Below, piece by piece: positions 1 through 16,255 of a stretch of DNA of 64,000 nt. Made by a program: the position numbers and the translations under genes. How positions within the stretch are numbered: the first letter of the stretch is position 1; the number at the start of each line of letters is the position of its first letter. The notes beneath the pieces were generated by a model, which worked only from the letters and a program-made list of their open reading frames with translations, made no database searches and was not told the DNA's origin. This stretch comes from Lewinellaceae bacterium. Its GTDB lineage: Bacteria; Bacteroidota; Bacteroidia; Chitinophagales; Saprospiraceae. The stretch spans positions 62,001 through 126,000 of the forward strand of contig JADJOD010000016.1 of the NCBI GenBank assembly GCA_016713985.1. The letters are read 5' to 3'.

Positions 1-878
1 ACGGCCCGATGCCGCAGACGCGTGAACACATCCTGCTCGCCCGTCAGGTAGGCGTTCCGAGAATCGTTGTATTCATGAATAAAGTGGATGCAGTCGACGA
101 CCCCGAAATGCTCGAACTGGTTGACATGGAACTGCGCGAACTGCTGAGTTCTTACAACTTCGACGGCGACAATGCCTCCATCATCCAGGGTTCCGCTTTG
201 AAAGCACTCGAAGGCGACGGCAAAACCGGCGTTTGGGCAGAAAGAATCATGGATTTGATGAATGCCTGCGACAACGACATTCCGGACCCGGTTCGTGAAG
301 TAGACAAACCCTTCCTGATGCCGGTGGAAGACGTATTCACCATCACCGGTCGCGGTACGGTTGCTACCGGCCGTATCGAGCGTGGTGTAATCAACGTCAA
401 CGACCCGGTTGAAATCATCGGTATGATGAAAGAAGGTGAAAAACCGCTCACTTCGACCGTTACGGGTGTGGAAATGTTCCGCAAACTGCTCGATCGCGGC
501 GAAGCAGGCGACAACGCCGGTCTTCTCCTGCGTGGTATCGATAAAGAACAAATCAAACGCGGCATGGTTATTTGCAAACCAGGCAGTGTAAAACCGCACA
601 AAAACTTCAAGTGTTCGGTTTATGTCCTTTCGAAAGAAGAAGGTGGTCGTCACACCCCGTTCTTCTCCGGATACCGCCCGCAGTTCTACTTCCGTACCAC
701 GGACGTAACCGGCGACGTGACGCTGCCGACCAACGTGGAAATGGTAATGCCGGGTGACAACATCGAACTCGAGGTTAAACTGCTCAATACCATCGCTATG
801 GAAAAAGGCCTGCGTTTCGCTATCCGCGAAGGCGGCCGTACGGTGGGCGCCGGTCAGGTAACCGAGATAATGGACTAA
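1..878 (+). CDS. tuf: Elongation factor Tu, 5' end outside the window
   Basis: Translation GTPase that delivers aminoacyl-tRNA to the ribosomal A site. The reading frame is already open at the window edge (Gly-Pro-Met-Pro-Gln-Thr-Arg-Glu) and about 100 N-terminal residues, including the P-loop, lie upstream. Visible are the end of the G domain with the G4 motif NKVD and the G5 motif GSALKAL, then both beta-barrel domains, ending at TAA 876-878. It is followed by tRNA-Trp, secE and nusG, the usual order in many bacteria. No frame break is seen in the visible part. The identification is certain; only the start is unknown. Confidence 0.97.
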   Translation, partial: GPMPQTREHILLARQVGVPRIVVFMNKVDAVDDPEMLELVDMELRELLSSYNFDGDNASIIQGSALKALEGDGKTGVWAERIMDLMNACDNDIPDPVREVDKPFLMPVEDVFTITGRGTVATGRIERGVINVNDPVEIIGMMKEGEKPLTSTVTGVEMFRKLLDRGEAGDNAGLLLRGIDKEQIKRGMVICKPGSVKPHKNFKCSVYVLSKEEGGRHTPFFSGYRPQFYFRTTDVTGDVTLPTNVEMVMPGDNIELEVKLLNTIAMEKGLRFAIREGGRTVGAGQVTEIMD

Positions 879-887
879 AATAATTCA

Positions 888-976
<89 letters not shown>

Positions 977-980
977 CCAC

Positions 981-1056
981 AGGGGCATAGCTCAATTGGT
1001 AGAGTGGCGGTCTCCAAAACCGCAGGCTGCGGGTTCGAGCCCTGCTGCCCCTGCCA
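981..1056 (+). tRNA. trnW: tRNA-Trp (CCA anticodon)
   Basis: Complete cloverleaf. The acceptor stem AGGGGCA (981-987) pairs with TGCCCCT (1046-1052), followed by discriminator G and an encoded CCA tail at 1054-1056. The anticodon stem GCGGT/ACCGC (1007-1011 with 1019-1023) encloses the loop CTCCAAA with anticodon CCA at 1014-1016, and the T loop is GGTTCGAGCC. Its place between tuf and secE is a conserved arrangement. Confidence 0.97.
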
Positions 1057-1066
1057 ACAAAAAAAC

Positions 1067-1154
1067 GTTGTTCGTTCATCGGCGTTCGTTGTTCGTGTTT
1101 ATACGACAACGGACTTTTTTCACAGTAGGAAGAGGCTGTTTTTGAACGAACAAC
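1067..1154. repeat. Inverted repeat GTTGTTCGTTCA between tRNA-Trp and secE
   Basis: GTTGTTCGTTCA (1067-1078) is the exact reverse complement of TGAACGAACAAC (1143-1154). The 64 bases between hold further degenerate copies of GTTCGTTGTTCG and CGACAACGGAC. There is no open frame that looks like a gene. It may separate the tRNA from the secE transcript; function is not known. Confidence 0.45.
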
Positions 1155-1187
1155 ACACAACTTAACAACGGACAACGTTTCGGCATA

Positions 1188-1385
1188 ATGGAAAGATTGA
1201 CGCTATATTTAAAGGAGAGCTACCATGAACTCGTAAAAAACGTGTCATGGCCTACTGCTGCGCAACTTCAGGAAAGTACGATCGTGGTATTGGCCACTGC
1301 CGGAATCCTGGCGTTGGTCATTTTTTTGATGGACGTTGCCTGCAGCGTTTTTTTCAAAAATATTTACGGGGTTTGGGGACAGTAA
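1188..1385 (+). CDS. secE: Preprotein translocase subunit SecE
   Basis: Small 65-residue subunit of the SecYEG inner-membrane translocon, which clamps SecY. The protein has the family hallmark ELVKNVSWPT (about residues 14-23) followed by one hydrophobic membrane segment (about residues 31-54) and the short C-terminus typical of single-span SecE. The start ATG at 1188 gives a full-length short-type SecE. It lies 42 bases upstream of nusG, and this secE-nusG pair is one of the most conserved gene pairs in bacteria. Confidence 0.95.
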   Translation: MERLTLYLKESYHELVKNVSWPTAAQLQESTIVVLATAGILALVIFLMDVACSVFFKNIYGVWGQ

Positions 1386-1427
1386 ACCGAAATTCACTTT
1401 CATCACACTTCCATCCCGTCCAGAACC

Positions 1428-2006
1428 ATGAGTCAGGAAAAAGAACCGGTGGCGCCCGCAGCCGCTGATAAAAAGTGGTATTCTCTCCGCGTTATCAGTG
1501 GCAAGGAGAAAAAAATACAGGAACGGATACTGCTCGAAATCGAGCGTTCCGGATGGAAGGAGTTTGTCTTTTCGGTGATCGTACCTACTGAAAAAGTGTA
1601 CAAGATCCGGAACGGAAAAAAAGTAATGCAGGAGCGCAACCTCTTGCCGGGTTATATCCTGATCGAAGCCGTGGGAGCAAAACTGAACGGAGATGTGGCA
1701 AAAGTGATCGCCGACATTCCCAACGTGATTCATTTCCTTGGCAAAGAAACACCCATCCCGATGACCCAGGTTGAGGCCAACCGCCTCTTGGGAAAAGTGG
1801 ACGAAAGCAGTGAATCCGGCGAAACACTCAGCGAACCTTTCCTCATCGGAGAAACGGTGAAAATCATCGACGGACCGTTTGCCGAATTTATCGGCGATAT
1901 TCAGGAAGTCAACGAAGAGAAAAAGAAGTTGAAAGTGATCGTTAAAATTTTCGGTCGCGGCACGGAGGTGGAACTCAACTTTATGCAAGTGGAAAAAATC
2001 AGCTGA
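1428..2006 (+). CDS. nusG: Transcription termination/antitermination protein NusG
   Basis: NusG binds RNA polymerase and couples it to Rho or to the ribosome. The 192-residue protein begins with a low-complexity tail, then the NGN domain (KKWYSLRVISGKEKKIQERI, from about residue 15, with LLPGYILIE near 70). It ends with a KOW domain (GETVKIIDGPFAEFIGDIQEV, about residues 138-190). Length and domain order are normal for Bacteroidota. It is followed by rplK after about 120 bases, in which nothing beyond a possible AT-rich leader was seen. Confidence 0.96.
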   Translation: MSQEKEPVAPAAADKKWYSLRVISGKEKKIQERILLEIERSGWKEFVFSVIVPTEKVYKIRNGKKVMQERNLLPGYILIEAVGAKLNGDVAKVIADIPNVIHFLGKETPIPMTQVEANRLLGKVDESSESGETLSEPFLIGETVKIIDGPFAEFIGDIQEVNEEKKKLKVIVKIFGRGTEVELNFMQVEKIS

Positions 2007-2126
2007 AATTGACCGATTGATACCTGTTCTCCCAGGTTCGCTTCTACAAAACCGGCGATTTCAACGATTTTCTTATATCATTCAAACTTATTCTGCTAAT
2101 TTTCAAATGCTGAAAATTCAGATCCA

Positions 2127-2576
2127 ATGGCAAAAGAAGTAGACATTTATATTAAACTCCAGGTGAAGGGCGGCCAAGCCAACCCTGCTCCGCCTATCGG
2201 CCCGGCACTCGGCTCGAAAGGTGTGAATATCATGGAGTTCTGCAAGCGTTTTAACGCGCAAACGCAAGAACAACAAGGCAAAATACTTCCGGTGATCATT
2301 TCGGTGTACAAAGACAAAACGTTTGACTTTGTCATCAAAACCCCACCGGCAGCCATCCAGTTGTTCGAAGCCGCCAAATTGCAAGTGGGACAAGGCTCTG
2401 ACGAGCCCAACCGCAAAAAAGTAGGTTCCGTTACCTGGGAACAGGTGCGTGCCATCGCTGAAAGTAAAATGCCCGACCTGAACTGCTTTACCGTCGAATC
2501 CGCTATGAAAATGATAGCCGGTACGGCCCGAAGCATGGGTATTACAATCACCGGCACCGCCCCCTGGAATAACTGA
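2127..2576 (+). CDS. rplK: 50S ribosomal protein L11
   Basis: L11 forms the base of the ribosomal stalk with 23S rRNA and contacts EF-G and the stringent factor. The 149-residue protein shows the N-terminal PPIGPALGSKGVNIMEF motif (about residues 21-37). Its C-terminal RNA-binding domain contains VGSVTWEQVRAIAESKMPDL. Start ATG at 2127 follows an A-rich leader. It is co-directional with rplA 63 bases downstream, the usual L11-L1 pair. Confidence 0.97.
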   Translation: MAKEVDIYIKLQVKGGQANPAPPIGPALGSKGVNIMEFCKRFNAQTQEQQGKILPVIISVYKDKTFDFVIKTPPAAIQLFEAAKLQVGQGSDEPNRKKVGSVTWEQVRAIAESKMPDLNCFTVESAMKMIAGTARSMGITITGTAPWNN

Positions 2577-2599
2577 TACTGATATATCAAACAAAGGGA

Positions 2600-2616
2600 G
2601 TTCCGCCCAACGGAAC
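2600..2616 (+). other. Small hairpin between rplK and rplA
   Basis: GTTCCG (2600-2605) pairs with CGGAAC (2611-2616) around a 5-base loop and is followed by GTTTTACCTTTAAA. It resembles a weak intrinsic terminator or an L1-binding-like structure. Only the stem itself is seen; the role is not established. Confidence 0.3.
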
Positions 2617-2639
2617 GTTTTACCTTTAAATACAGATCA

Positions 2640-3335
2640 ATGGCAAAATTGACAAAAAAACGCAAAGCCGTTGAGGGGAAGGTTGACCAGGACAAACTCT
2701 ATTCACTTGGCGACGCAATGAACCTGGTGAAAGACGTCAACACGACCAAATTCAACGCCTCTGTCGACGTGCATGTCCGTCTTGGTTTGGACCCCCGCAA
2801 AGCCGATCAGGCACTTCGCGGTACGGTTTCCCTCCCGCACGGCACCGGCAAAACCAAACGTGTACTCGTTTTCTGCACCCCCGACCGGGAAGCCGAAGCA
2901 AAAGCAGCCGGCGCCGACCATGTCGGACTGGATGAGTACATTCAAAAGGTTTCCGAAGGATGGATGGACATCGATGTGATCATCGCCACACCCAATGTGA
3001 TGGCTCAACTCGGTAAAGTTGCCCGGATACTTGGCCCGCGCGGCCTGATGCCCAACCCGAAAACAGGTACGGTAACCACAGACATCGCCTCGGCGGTTTC
3101 TGAGGTAAAAAAAGGCAAAATCGCCTTCCGCGTCGACAAATTCGGGATCGTGCATGCTTCTATCGGCCGGGTTTCCTTCTCCCCGGAACAATTGACGGAC
3201 AACGCGCACGAACTCATCGCAACCCTGGTCAGAATGAAGCCTTCGAGCGCCAAAGGCGTTTATATGCGGACGGTTTCTATCGCCAGCACCATGAGCCCCG
3301 GCATTCCGGTGGATCCAAAATCCATCAAAGTTTAA
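2640..3335 (+). CDS. rplA: 50S ribosomal protein L1
   Basis: L1 binds 23S rRNA at the E-site stalk and in many bacteria also represses its own mRNA. The 231-residue protein has the family signature LGPRGLMPNPKTGTVT (about residues 130-145) and the VRLGLDPRKADQALRGTV stretch near residue 47. Start ATG at 2640, normal length. It belongs to the rplKAJL cluster. Confidence 0.97.
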   Translation: MAKLTKKRKAVEGKVDQDKLYSLGDAMNLVKDVNTTKFNASVDVHVRLGLDPRKADQALRGTVSLPHGTGKTKRVLVFCTPDREAEAKAAGADHVGLDEYIQKVSEGWMDIDVIIATPNVMAQLGKVARILGPRGLMPNPKTGTVTTDIASAVSEVKKGKIAFRVDKFGIVHASIGRVSFSPEQLTDNAHELIATLVRMKPSSAKGVYMRTVSIASTMSPGIPVDPKSIKV

Positions 3336-3441
3336 CCGGTTGAGATAAGCGGATACGGTGTGGGCAATCGGGAATTCCCGGCAACCGGCACCATTCACTC
3401 AGCCTTCTTTTCAACACTCACCATTTCACGGTAATAAAGAA

Positions 3442-3969
3442 ATGACCAGAGAAGATAAAAATGCGGCGATTGCGGAGTTGAAAGAGGAATTGATCGGTAC
3501 CCCGTTCTTTTACCTCGCCGACTCTTCAACACTGACCGTCGCCAAGATCAACAAGTTTCGCCGGTTGTGCTACGAAAAAGGAATTTCGGTTAAGGTTGCC
3601 AAAAACACCCTGATCCAGAAAGCGCTTGAAGATGCACCCGAGTCGAAAGGCTACGCTCCGTTGTTCGACACCTTGAAAGGCCCGACCACGATCCTGATCT
3701 CGTCGAACCCGAAAGCGCCGGCTAAATTGCTCGAAGATTTTCGCAAAACCGAAGAGCGCCCCTTGCTGAAAGCAGCATACATCGACACTGCGGTATTTAT
3801 CGGGGACGATCAGATCGCAGCGCTCGTTAAGTTGAAGAGCAAAGAAGAGATGGTCGGCGAGATCATCGGCTTGCTCCAGTCGCCGTCCAAACGGATCGCC
3901 AGCCAGCTCAAGGCTACCGGCATCAAAATCGCCGGTATCGTCAAAACGCTGGAAGAGCGCGCACAGTAA
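3442..3969 (+). CDS. rplJ: 50S ribosomal protein L10
   Basis: L10 anchors the L7/L12 dimers to the ribosome. I place the start at ATG 3442 (MTREDKNAAIAELKEEL), giving 175 residues. The frame is open further upstream, but that extension is not L10-like. The N-terminal RNA-binding region contains NKFRRLCYEKGISVKVAKNT, and the C-terminal helix that binds L12 is present (SPSKRIASQLKATGIKIAG). In many bacteria a folded leader upstream of rplJ binds L10. The 106-base gap here contains GGGAATTCCC but no structure I can assign with confidence. Confidence 0.95.
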   Translation: MTREDKNAAIAELKEELIGTPFFYLADSSTLTVAKINKFRRLCYEKGISVKVAKNTLIQKALEDAPESKGYAPLFDTLKGPTTILISSNPKAPAKLLEDFRKTEERPLLKAAYIDTAVFIGDDQIAALVKLKSKEEMVGEIIGLLQSPSKRIASQLKATGIKIAGIVKTLEERAQ

Positions 3970-3972
3970 TGA

Positions 3973-4018
3973 ATGATGAGTTATGAATATTCATCATTCA
4001 TCATTCATAACTCATCAT
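3973..4018. repeat. ATGATGAGTTATGAAT inverted repeat between rplJ and rplL
   Basis: A perfect 16-base inverted repeat: ATGATGAGTTATGAAT (3973-3988) and ATTCATAACTCATCAT (4003-4018), separated by 14 bases. It starts right after the rplJ stop codon. The motif is related to the element after tuf (888-973). It could modulate the much higher expression needed for rplL, but that is inference. Confidence 0.6.
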
Positions 4019-4138
4019 TAAATTAAGGCTTCCAAGTTCGCACTATACCCAAACGACCAACCCAAAAACCGTTGAAACCATCAAACCTTAGAACCTTTTC
4101 ACACACATTTCGCAAACAACTTTTAAAATTCTACTACA

Positions 4139-4525
4139 ATGGCAGATTTGAAAGCACTGGCTGAATCGCTCGTGAGCCTCACGATTAAAGAAGCCAATGA
4201 ACTGGCCAATATCCTCAAAGATGAATACGGTATCGAACCGGCAGCAGCAGCAGTTGCTATTGCAGGCCCGGCTGCTGGCGCTGCCGGCGGTGGCGAAGCC
4301 GCACCGGCTGAAAAAACCGAATTCGACGTCATTCTGAAAGACGCAGGTGCCAACAAACTCAACGTCGTGAAGGAAGTGAAAAACCTGCTCGGCCTGGGCT
4401 TGAAAGAGGCAAAAGACCTCGTAGACGGCGCTCCCAGCCCGCTTAAAAACGGGGTGAACAAAGCGGAAGCCGAGTCTATCAAAGCGGCGCTTGAAGCTGC
4501 CGGTGCAGTAGTCGAAGTGAAGTAA
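4139..4525 (+). CDS. rplL: 50S ribosomal protein L7/L12
   Basis: Stalk protein that recruits and activates translation GTPases. The 128 residues comprise an N-terminal dimerisation helix domain (MADLKALAESLVSLTIKEAN), an Ala/Gly/Pro-rich hinge at about residues 38-58 (AGPAAGAAGGGEAAPAE), and the C-terminal factor-binding domain (EKTEFDVILKDAG, then NVVKEVKNLLGLGLKEAKDL). Start ATG at 4139. The 168 bases before it contain the inverted repeat 3973-4018 and otherwise no recognisable gene. Confidence 0.97.
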   Translation: MADLKALAESLVSLTIKEANELANILKDEYGIEPAAAAVAIAGPAAGAAGGGEAAPAEKTEFDVILKDAGANKLNVVKEVKNLLGLGLKEAKDLVDGAPSPLKNGVNKAEAESIKAALEAAGAVVEVK

Positions 4526-4629
4526 GCAAGTTGGATTTCTGGTTTTGACCCCGAATATCCGGGTCACTTCGGTTAACTGACTACTTACAACTCGACAAAT
4601 GCCAGGTATTCAAACTCTTTTCAGAAATT

Positions 4630-4684
4630 AGCGATTGGGCTTAACGCGCCCCCTGTTATGCAGGGACGCGTTAAGCCTATCGCT
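4630..4684 (+). promoter_or_regulatory. Long hairpin between rplL and rpoB
   Basis: AGCGATTGGGCTTAACGCG (4630-4648) pairs with CGCGTTAAGCCTATCGCT (4667-4684) with one bulge and one mismatch, enclosing an 18-base loop in which CCCTG and CAGGG can pair again. It lies in the 293-base gap between rplL and rpoB, where a partial terminator or RNase III site is known in enterobacteria. There is no U-tract, so it is unlikely to be a strong terminator. The loop motif GTTATGCAGGGA recurs at 27147-27157 before another gene. Confidence 0.5.
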
Positions 4685-4818
4685 GTCTCTAAGAAGGGCC
4701 GGTTTGAACATTTACCTCTGTTTAATCGTTTTACCAGGCTTGCAACACTTTCTGCGAGCCTTCGTTGCGCAAAGGCGCGACAATATTGCCATCCAGCATT
4801 CAAGCATACTTTGCAAAA

Positions 4819-8656
<3,838 letters not shown>

Positions 8657-8680
8657 TTCGACAAGTAGTTTTTGAAATAA

Positions 8681-8743
8681 TTTGACAGGATTAACAGGGT
8701 TTACATGATTTTTAAACCTGTAAATCTTGTTAATCCTGTCAAA
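8681..8743. repeat. TTTGACAGGATTAACAGG palindrome after rpoB
   Basis: Two 25-base arms, 8681-8705 (TTTGACAGGATTAACAGGGT and TTACA) and 8719-8743, are near-perfect reverse complements (2 mismatches) around 13 bases of AT-rich loop. It starts 25 bases after the rpoB stop. A degenerate relative lies at 58768-58830. It can form a strong hairpin that separates rpoB from the next gene, although no U-tract follows. Confidence 0.7.
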
Positions 8744-8751
8744 AGTGAAGT

Positions 8752-9798
8752 ATGTCAAACACCGTAATCGCCACTTGGATTTATTTGGACAGCCCGGAAG
8801 AAAGTTCCGAGTATCCGCAAGTGGGGAAAAAGTCGCATCTGCCTGATTTTCAGAAAGTTTATTGGAAATGTGTGGCCGTTTTTTTCGCTTGCAGTACCCG
8901 CTTTAACCCGAACCGCCGTCATGTGCTTTTTACCAATCAGCAACAACAGCAGTTCCCGGAGATAGATGGATTCGACCTGGGCAGTTTTTTAAAAACGTTG
9001 AATGTTGAGATCGTCACGATCCCGCTTTCCTGGCAAACACCGGAAGGGTATTTTGGAAAATGGCGCAACCAGTTCTATATTTTTGACATACTTCAGTTCA
9101 TTGAAAATCAATACGGTATGCAGTCATCTGCTGACTTCAAGTCAGCAGATGACTATAAACCGACTAACACCCCGGCTTTTGTCATCCTTGATTCCGATTG
9201 TATCATCAACCGGAGCCTGGACGGGTTGTTTGACGAGTTGCATAAGCACGGGCTCCTTGCCTTGCCGATGCCTTACAGCGAAACGCACAACATCAACGGC
9301 GTGACGCGGGAAGACATGCGGCGGATATACACGGAACTCGACGGCAGCGATCCCGGAAAAAACCCGGTCTATTACGGCGGGGAAATTTTTGCGGCAACAC
9401 TTCCGGTTATCCGGCAAGTCAACAGGATCGCGCCGGGAGTATGGGAAAAGATGATGGACCGTTTTCGCGGCGGACAACCAAAACTGAATGAAGAAGCCCA
9501 TTTTTTGAGCTATTGTTACCACAAAATCGGTGGTTTCGGCTCACTGGAAGGGTTTATCAAACGAATCTGGACTTCGCCGAAATATTCGAACGTACAAGAT
9601 GAAGACGTCCGGTTGCCGATCTGGCACCTGCCTTCGGAAAAAACGGGCGGTATTGCCCTGATTTTTAAGAAATTGGAAATCAGGAACTGGAATTGGGATG
9701 ATTTGGGCGGGTATGTCGGTGTGCCGAGGCGGGAAGAATTCCTCAACTGGCGACATCGAATCAAACACTCCCGAATATACAAGTGGCTAAAACGTTGA
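8752..9798 (+). CDS. Glycosyltransferase-like protein inserted between rpoB and rpoC
   Basis: A 348-residue protein that I recognise only by fold-level hints. A hydrophobic strand ends in an Asp-x-Asp motif (AFVILDSDCIINRSLDGLF, about residues 142-160), as in nucleotide-sugar transferases that hold a metal with DxD. NPVYYGGEIFAA, LNEEAHFLSYC and a WHLPSEK segment follow in the order seen in GT-A enzymes. No signal peptide or membrane span is seen, so it is probably cytosolic. The acceptor and donor are unknown. A perfect palindrome in frame (9122-9154) encodes SADFKSAD-like residues just before the DxD strand and looks like an insertion. Its position breaks the normally contiguous rpoB-rpoC pair. 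Confidence 0.6.
   Translation: MSNTVIATWIYLDSPEESSEYPQVGKKSHLPDFQKVYWKCVAVFFACSTRFNPNRRHVLFTNQQQQQFPEIDGFDLGSFLKTLNVEIVTIPLSWQTPEGYFGKWRNQFYIFDILQFIENQYGMQSSADFKSADDYKPTNTPAFVILDSDCIINRSLDGLFDELHKHGLLALPMPYSETHNINGVTREDMRRIYTELDGSDPGKNPVYYGGEIFAATLPVIRQVNRIAPGVWEKMMDRFRGGQPKLNEEAHFLSYCYHKIGGFGSLEGFIKRIWTSPKYSNVQDEDVRLPIWHLPSEKTGGIALIFKKLEIRNWNWDDLGGYVGVPRREEFLNWRHRIKHSRIYKWLKR
9122..9154. repeat. Perfect 33-base palindrome inside a reading frame
   Basis: AGTCATCTGCTGACTT (9122-9137), a single C, then the exact complement AAGTCAGCAGATGACT (9139-9154). It is translated in frame as roughly Ser-Ser-Ala-Asp-Phe-Lys-Ser-Ala-Asp-Asp within the glycosyltransferase-like gene. Its centre TGACTTCAAGTCA matches that of the palindrome at 40546-40612 with one difference. 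This behaves like a short palindromic repeat that inserted without breaking the frame. Confidence 0.75.
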
Positions 9799-9828
9799 TT
9801 TTCAATATAATTATAGTAACCTCTTTTG

Positions 9829-9844
9829 AACCGCCGGTTTTTTT
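9829..9844 (+). terminator. Weak terminator-like hairpin before rpoC
   Basis: AACCGCCGGTT (9829-9839) can form a short stem whose 3' side runs into seven T residues (9838-9844). It sits 22 bases before the rpoC start and after the glycosyltransferase-like gene. The stem is short, so termination would be partial at most. Confidence 0.3.
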
Positions 9845-9866
9845 GAACTTTTGAACAATTCTGCAT

Positions 9867-14178
<4,312 letters not shown>

Positions 14179-14213
14179 GGATTTAGAGAACCATTATTGA
14201 TGGAAGTATAGTT

Positions 14214-14250
14214 CGCCGCCGCTCCGGGTCTCCGGGGCGGCGGCGTTTTT
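14214..14250 (+). terminator. Intrinsic terminator of the rpoC transcript
   Basis: A GC-rich stem, CGCCGCCGC..CCGG against CCGG..GCGGCGGCG, around a short loop and followed directly by TTTTT (14246-14250). It starts 35 bases after the rpoC stop and is the strongest classical terminator in the window. Confidence 0.85.
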
Positions 14251-14257
14251 GCAACTT

Positions 14258-14330
14258 TAAATGTGGCATGAACTATTTGATTAAGGGCCTGAAAACCAGA
14301 TTTTTAATCAAATAGTTCATGCCACATTTA
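14258..14330. repeat. GTGGCATGAA palindrome, copy 1 (convergent ends rpoC / anchor protein)
   Basis: Perfect 27-base arms: TAAATGTGGCATGAACTATT then TGATTAA (14258-14284), and the complement at 14304-14330, with a 19-base loop. The outer part TGTGGCATGAA is shared with copies at 17969-18046 and 28699-28773, while the inner part of the stem is unique to this copy yet still self-complementary. It lies between two convergent genes. Confidence 0.85.
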
Positions 14331-14344
14331 TGTGCCGCTCGATG

Positions 14345-16255
14345 TTATATTTTTAAAAACGAAAGCACACTTCCCCCCTGCTCCGTTCGCACGACTGCGA
14401 AATACAGTCCACGCGGCAATACTTCCGCGTTAATCTGCAATACGCGCTCGTTTTCCAGGTCAAATTCCCAGGATAAACCAACCGGTAAACCTGCGGCGTT
14501 GAATACTTCCACGTACACTTCGGCGGGTTTTTCGCTGAACAGGTACAATTCGCCGATGTCGCTGATGACGCTCGGCCGGAAGGCGGCATAAAATGCTTTT
14601 TCTCCGATCATCACCGCCCGGGCTTCAGATAGTGCACTTTTGCCGTCGTCGTCCAGTTGCCGCAGGCGAAAAAAATGGGCGCCGGGCGGCAGATCCGGAA
14701 CTCGGAACTCGTACTCGGCGGGTTGATCGGCGGCGCCTTTGCCCGCGACAAATCCTTCCGATGCCCAGTGGTTGTTGCCGGCATGGTGTTCGATTTCAAA
14801 ACCGGCGTTATTGACCTCCGTTGCGGTTTCCCACTGCAACAGGGCATCGTCCGCCTCGGCCCGGGCCCTGAAACTGACTAATTCCACGGGTAGCCCAACC
14901 GGCGACAGCGCGACGTTAAGTGTGGTTAATACGCCGTTGGAGAGGGATACGGTGGTGGTATACGTCACATAGCCCGATTTGCTCACCTGGACGGTGTAGG
15001 TGCCGTTTTGCCGCTGCCCCATTTTATAAAACCCTGTGGCGGCACTTGTTTCGGTGACGTTGGTGGACAGAATTTTTACCTGCGCACCGCTGAGCGGCAG
15101 CCCGGTGGCTATGTTGGTGATCTGGCCTTCGAGATAACAACCGCGCACATAGGTCGGCGACAATATCCAGAGTTCGCCGGTGCCGTTCGATGTACCTTCG
15201 GCATTGATATTCGAAGCCAGAATGTTGCCGGAAGGCAGGTAAGGGTAGACGCCCCAGCACCCCTGAAACCCGCTTCCCGAGCCGTTGGGATAGGTGTCGT
15301 AATTGCCTACCTGCACCATATTGGCGGGCCTCGAAACGTCCACGATCGTTAAGCCGTCTTTATACCACGAAGTGATGGCGTAATCGTTGAGGGTGTACGT
15401 GTTGTGTACGATGGAGTTGCTTCCGGGGTTGCTCTGGATTTTGTCGAGCAGCACGATGTTGCCGGTGTTGGAAATGTCGTAAGAAGCAAGATAGGAGTTA
15501 CTGACCTCGTCGGTGGTAAACAGGGTGTTTCCCGTTCGCCAGGTGTTGTGTGTGAAGACGCCGGGCGTGGGCTGTGTGGTGACAAGGGTGGGGTTGCTTT
15601 TATTGGTGGTATTCACGATGGAAAAAAAGCCGCCGTAAACATGTGCCGAATACATGATGTTGTTATCGACGAAGCCATCGTGTACGTAGTTGCTGTTGCC
15701 CGAAAAATTTGAATCGAACTTGCCCACATACTGCGGATTGTAGGGGTCTGCATTGAGGTCGAAGATCAGGGCCTTGCCGCCATTCGAATTGTTGCTCAGG
15801 TAACTTCCGTAGACGTACAAATAACCTGCGGTGACATCCACGTGTAAGGCATGGGCCTTGATCAGCAGGCCGTTGATTGCGCCGTCGCCGAAGTAGCTGT
15901 GGTAATTCGGCGTATTGCCCGGCAGACCCGACAGGTCGACCACCTGCACCCCACCACCGCCTTCCGATACCACGTAAGCGTAATGTTGGTAGGTTTTTAC
16001 CTCGCGCCAGTTGCTGGAAGGACCCGGTATCTGGGTGATTTCAACCGGACTGCCCGGGTTGCTGACATTGACGATACTCAGTCCGTTTTTTGCCCCGACA
16101 AGCGCGTATTCATTACTTCCGGAAGCATAACCCCATATATTGGAAAGGTTTTGGCTCGGATAGGTAAGGGTGGCCTGGAGGTCAATATTGATGTTTTGGG
16201 CGGATAAAACGGCTGCCAGCGCCAAAAGAAACAATAAAGTGGAATACCGCATCAT
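14345..16255 (-). CDS. Choice-of-anchor B-type secreted protein with T9SS tail
   Basis: A 636-residue exported protein with a clear signal peptide (RYSTLLFLLALAAVLSAQ). Residues about 30-375 are beta-propeller-like repeats of the LVIVD type (GLSIVNVSNPGSPVEI, VQVVDLSGLPG, DGLTIVDVSRPANMVQVGNY), which matches the choice-of-anchor B family. A carboxypeptidase-regulatory-like fold follows (CYLEGQITNIATGLPLSGA, about 377-450), then VELVSFRARAEADDALLQWE, and a C-terminal domain typical of T9SS type A sorting (FNAAGLPVGLSWEFDLENE to SFLKI). It is probably secreted by T9SS and anchored at the surface. Ligand unknown. It stands alone, convergent with rpoC. Confidence 0.85.
   Translation of the reverse strand: MMRYSTLLFLLALAAVLSAQNINIDLQATLTYPSQNLSNIWGYASGSNEYALVGAKNGLSIVNVSNPGSPVEITQIPGPSSNWREVKTYQHYAYVVSEGGGGVQVVDLSGLPGNTPNYHSYFGDGAINGLLIKAHALHVDVTAGYLYVYGSYLSNNSNGGKALIFDLNADPYNPQYVGKFDSNFSGNSNYVHDGFVDNNIMYSAHVYGGFFSIVNTTNKSNPTLVTTQPTPGVFTHNTWRTGNTLFTTDEVSNSYLASYDISNTGNIVLLDKIQSNPGSNSIVHNTYTLNDYAITSWYKDGLTIVDVSRPANMVQVGNYDTYPNGSGSGFQGCWGVYPYLPSGNILASNINAEGTSNGTGELWILSPTYVRGCYLEGQITNIATGLPLSGAQVKILSTNVTETSAATGFYKMGQRQNGTYTVQVSKSGYVTYTTTVSLSNGVLTTLNVALSPVGLPVELVSFRARAEADDALLQWETATEVNNAGFEIEHHAGNNHWASEGFVAGKGAADQPAEYEFRVPDLPPGAHFFRLRQLDDDGKSALSEARAVMIGEKAFYAAFRPSVISDIGELYLFSEKPAEVYVEVFNAAGLPVGLSWEFDLENERVLQINAEVLPRGLYFAVVRTEQGGSVLSFLKI

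Noticed and set aside
3336..3441. L10 (rplJ) autoregulatory leader
   Set aside because: The gap is in the right place, but I could not draw the kink-turn structure of known L10 leaders; only GGGAATTCCC is evident.
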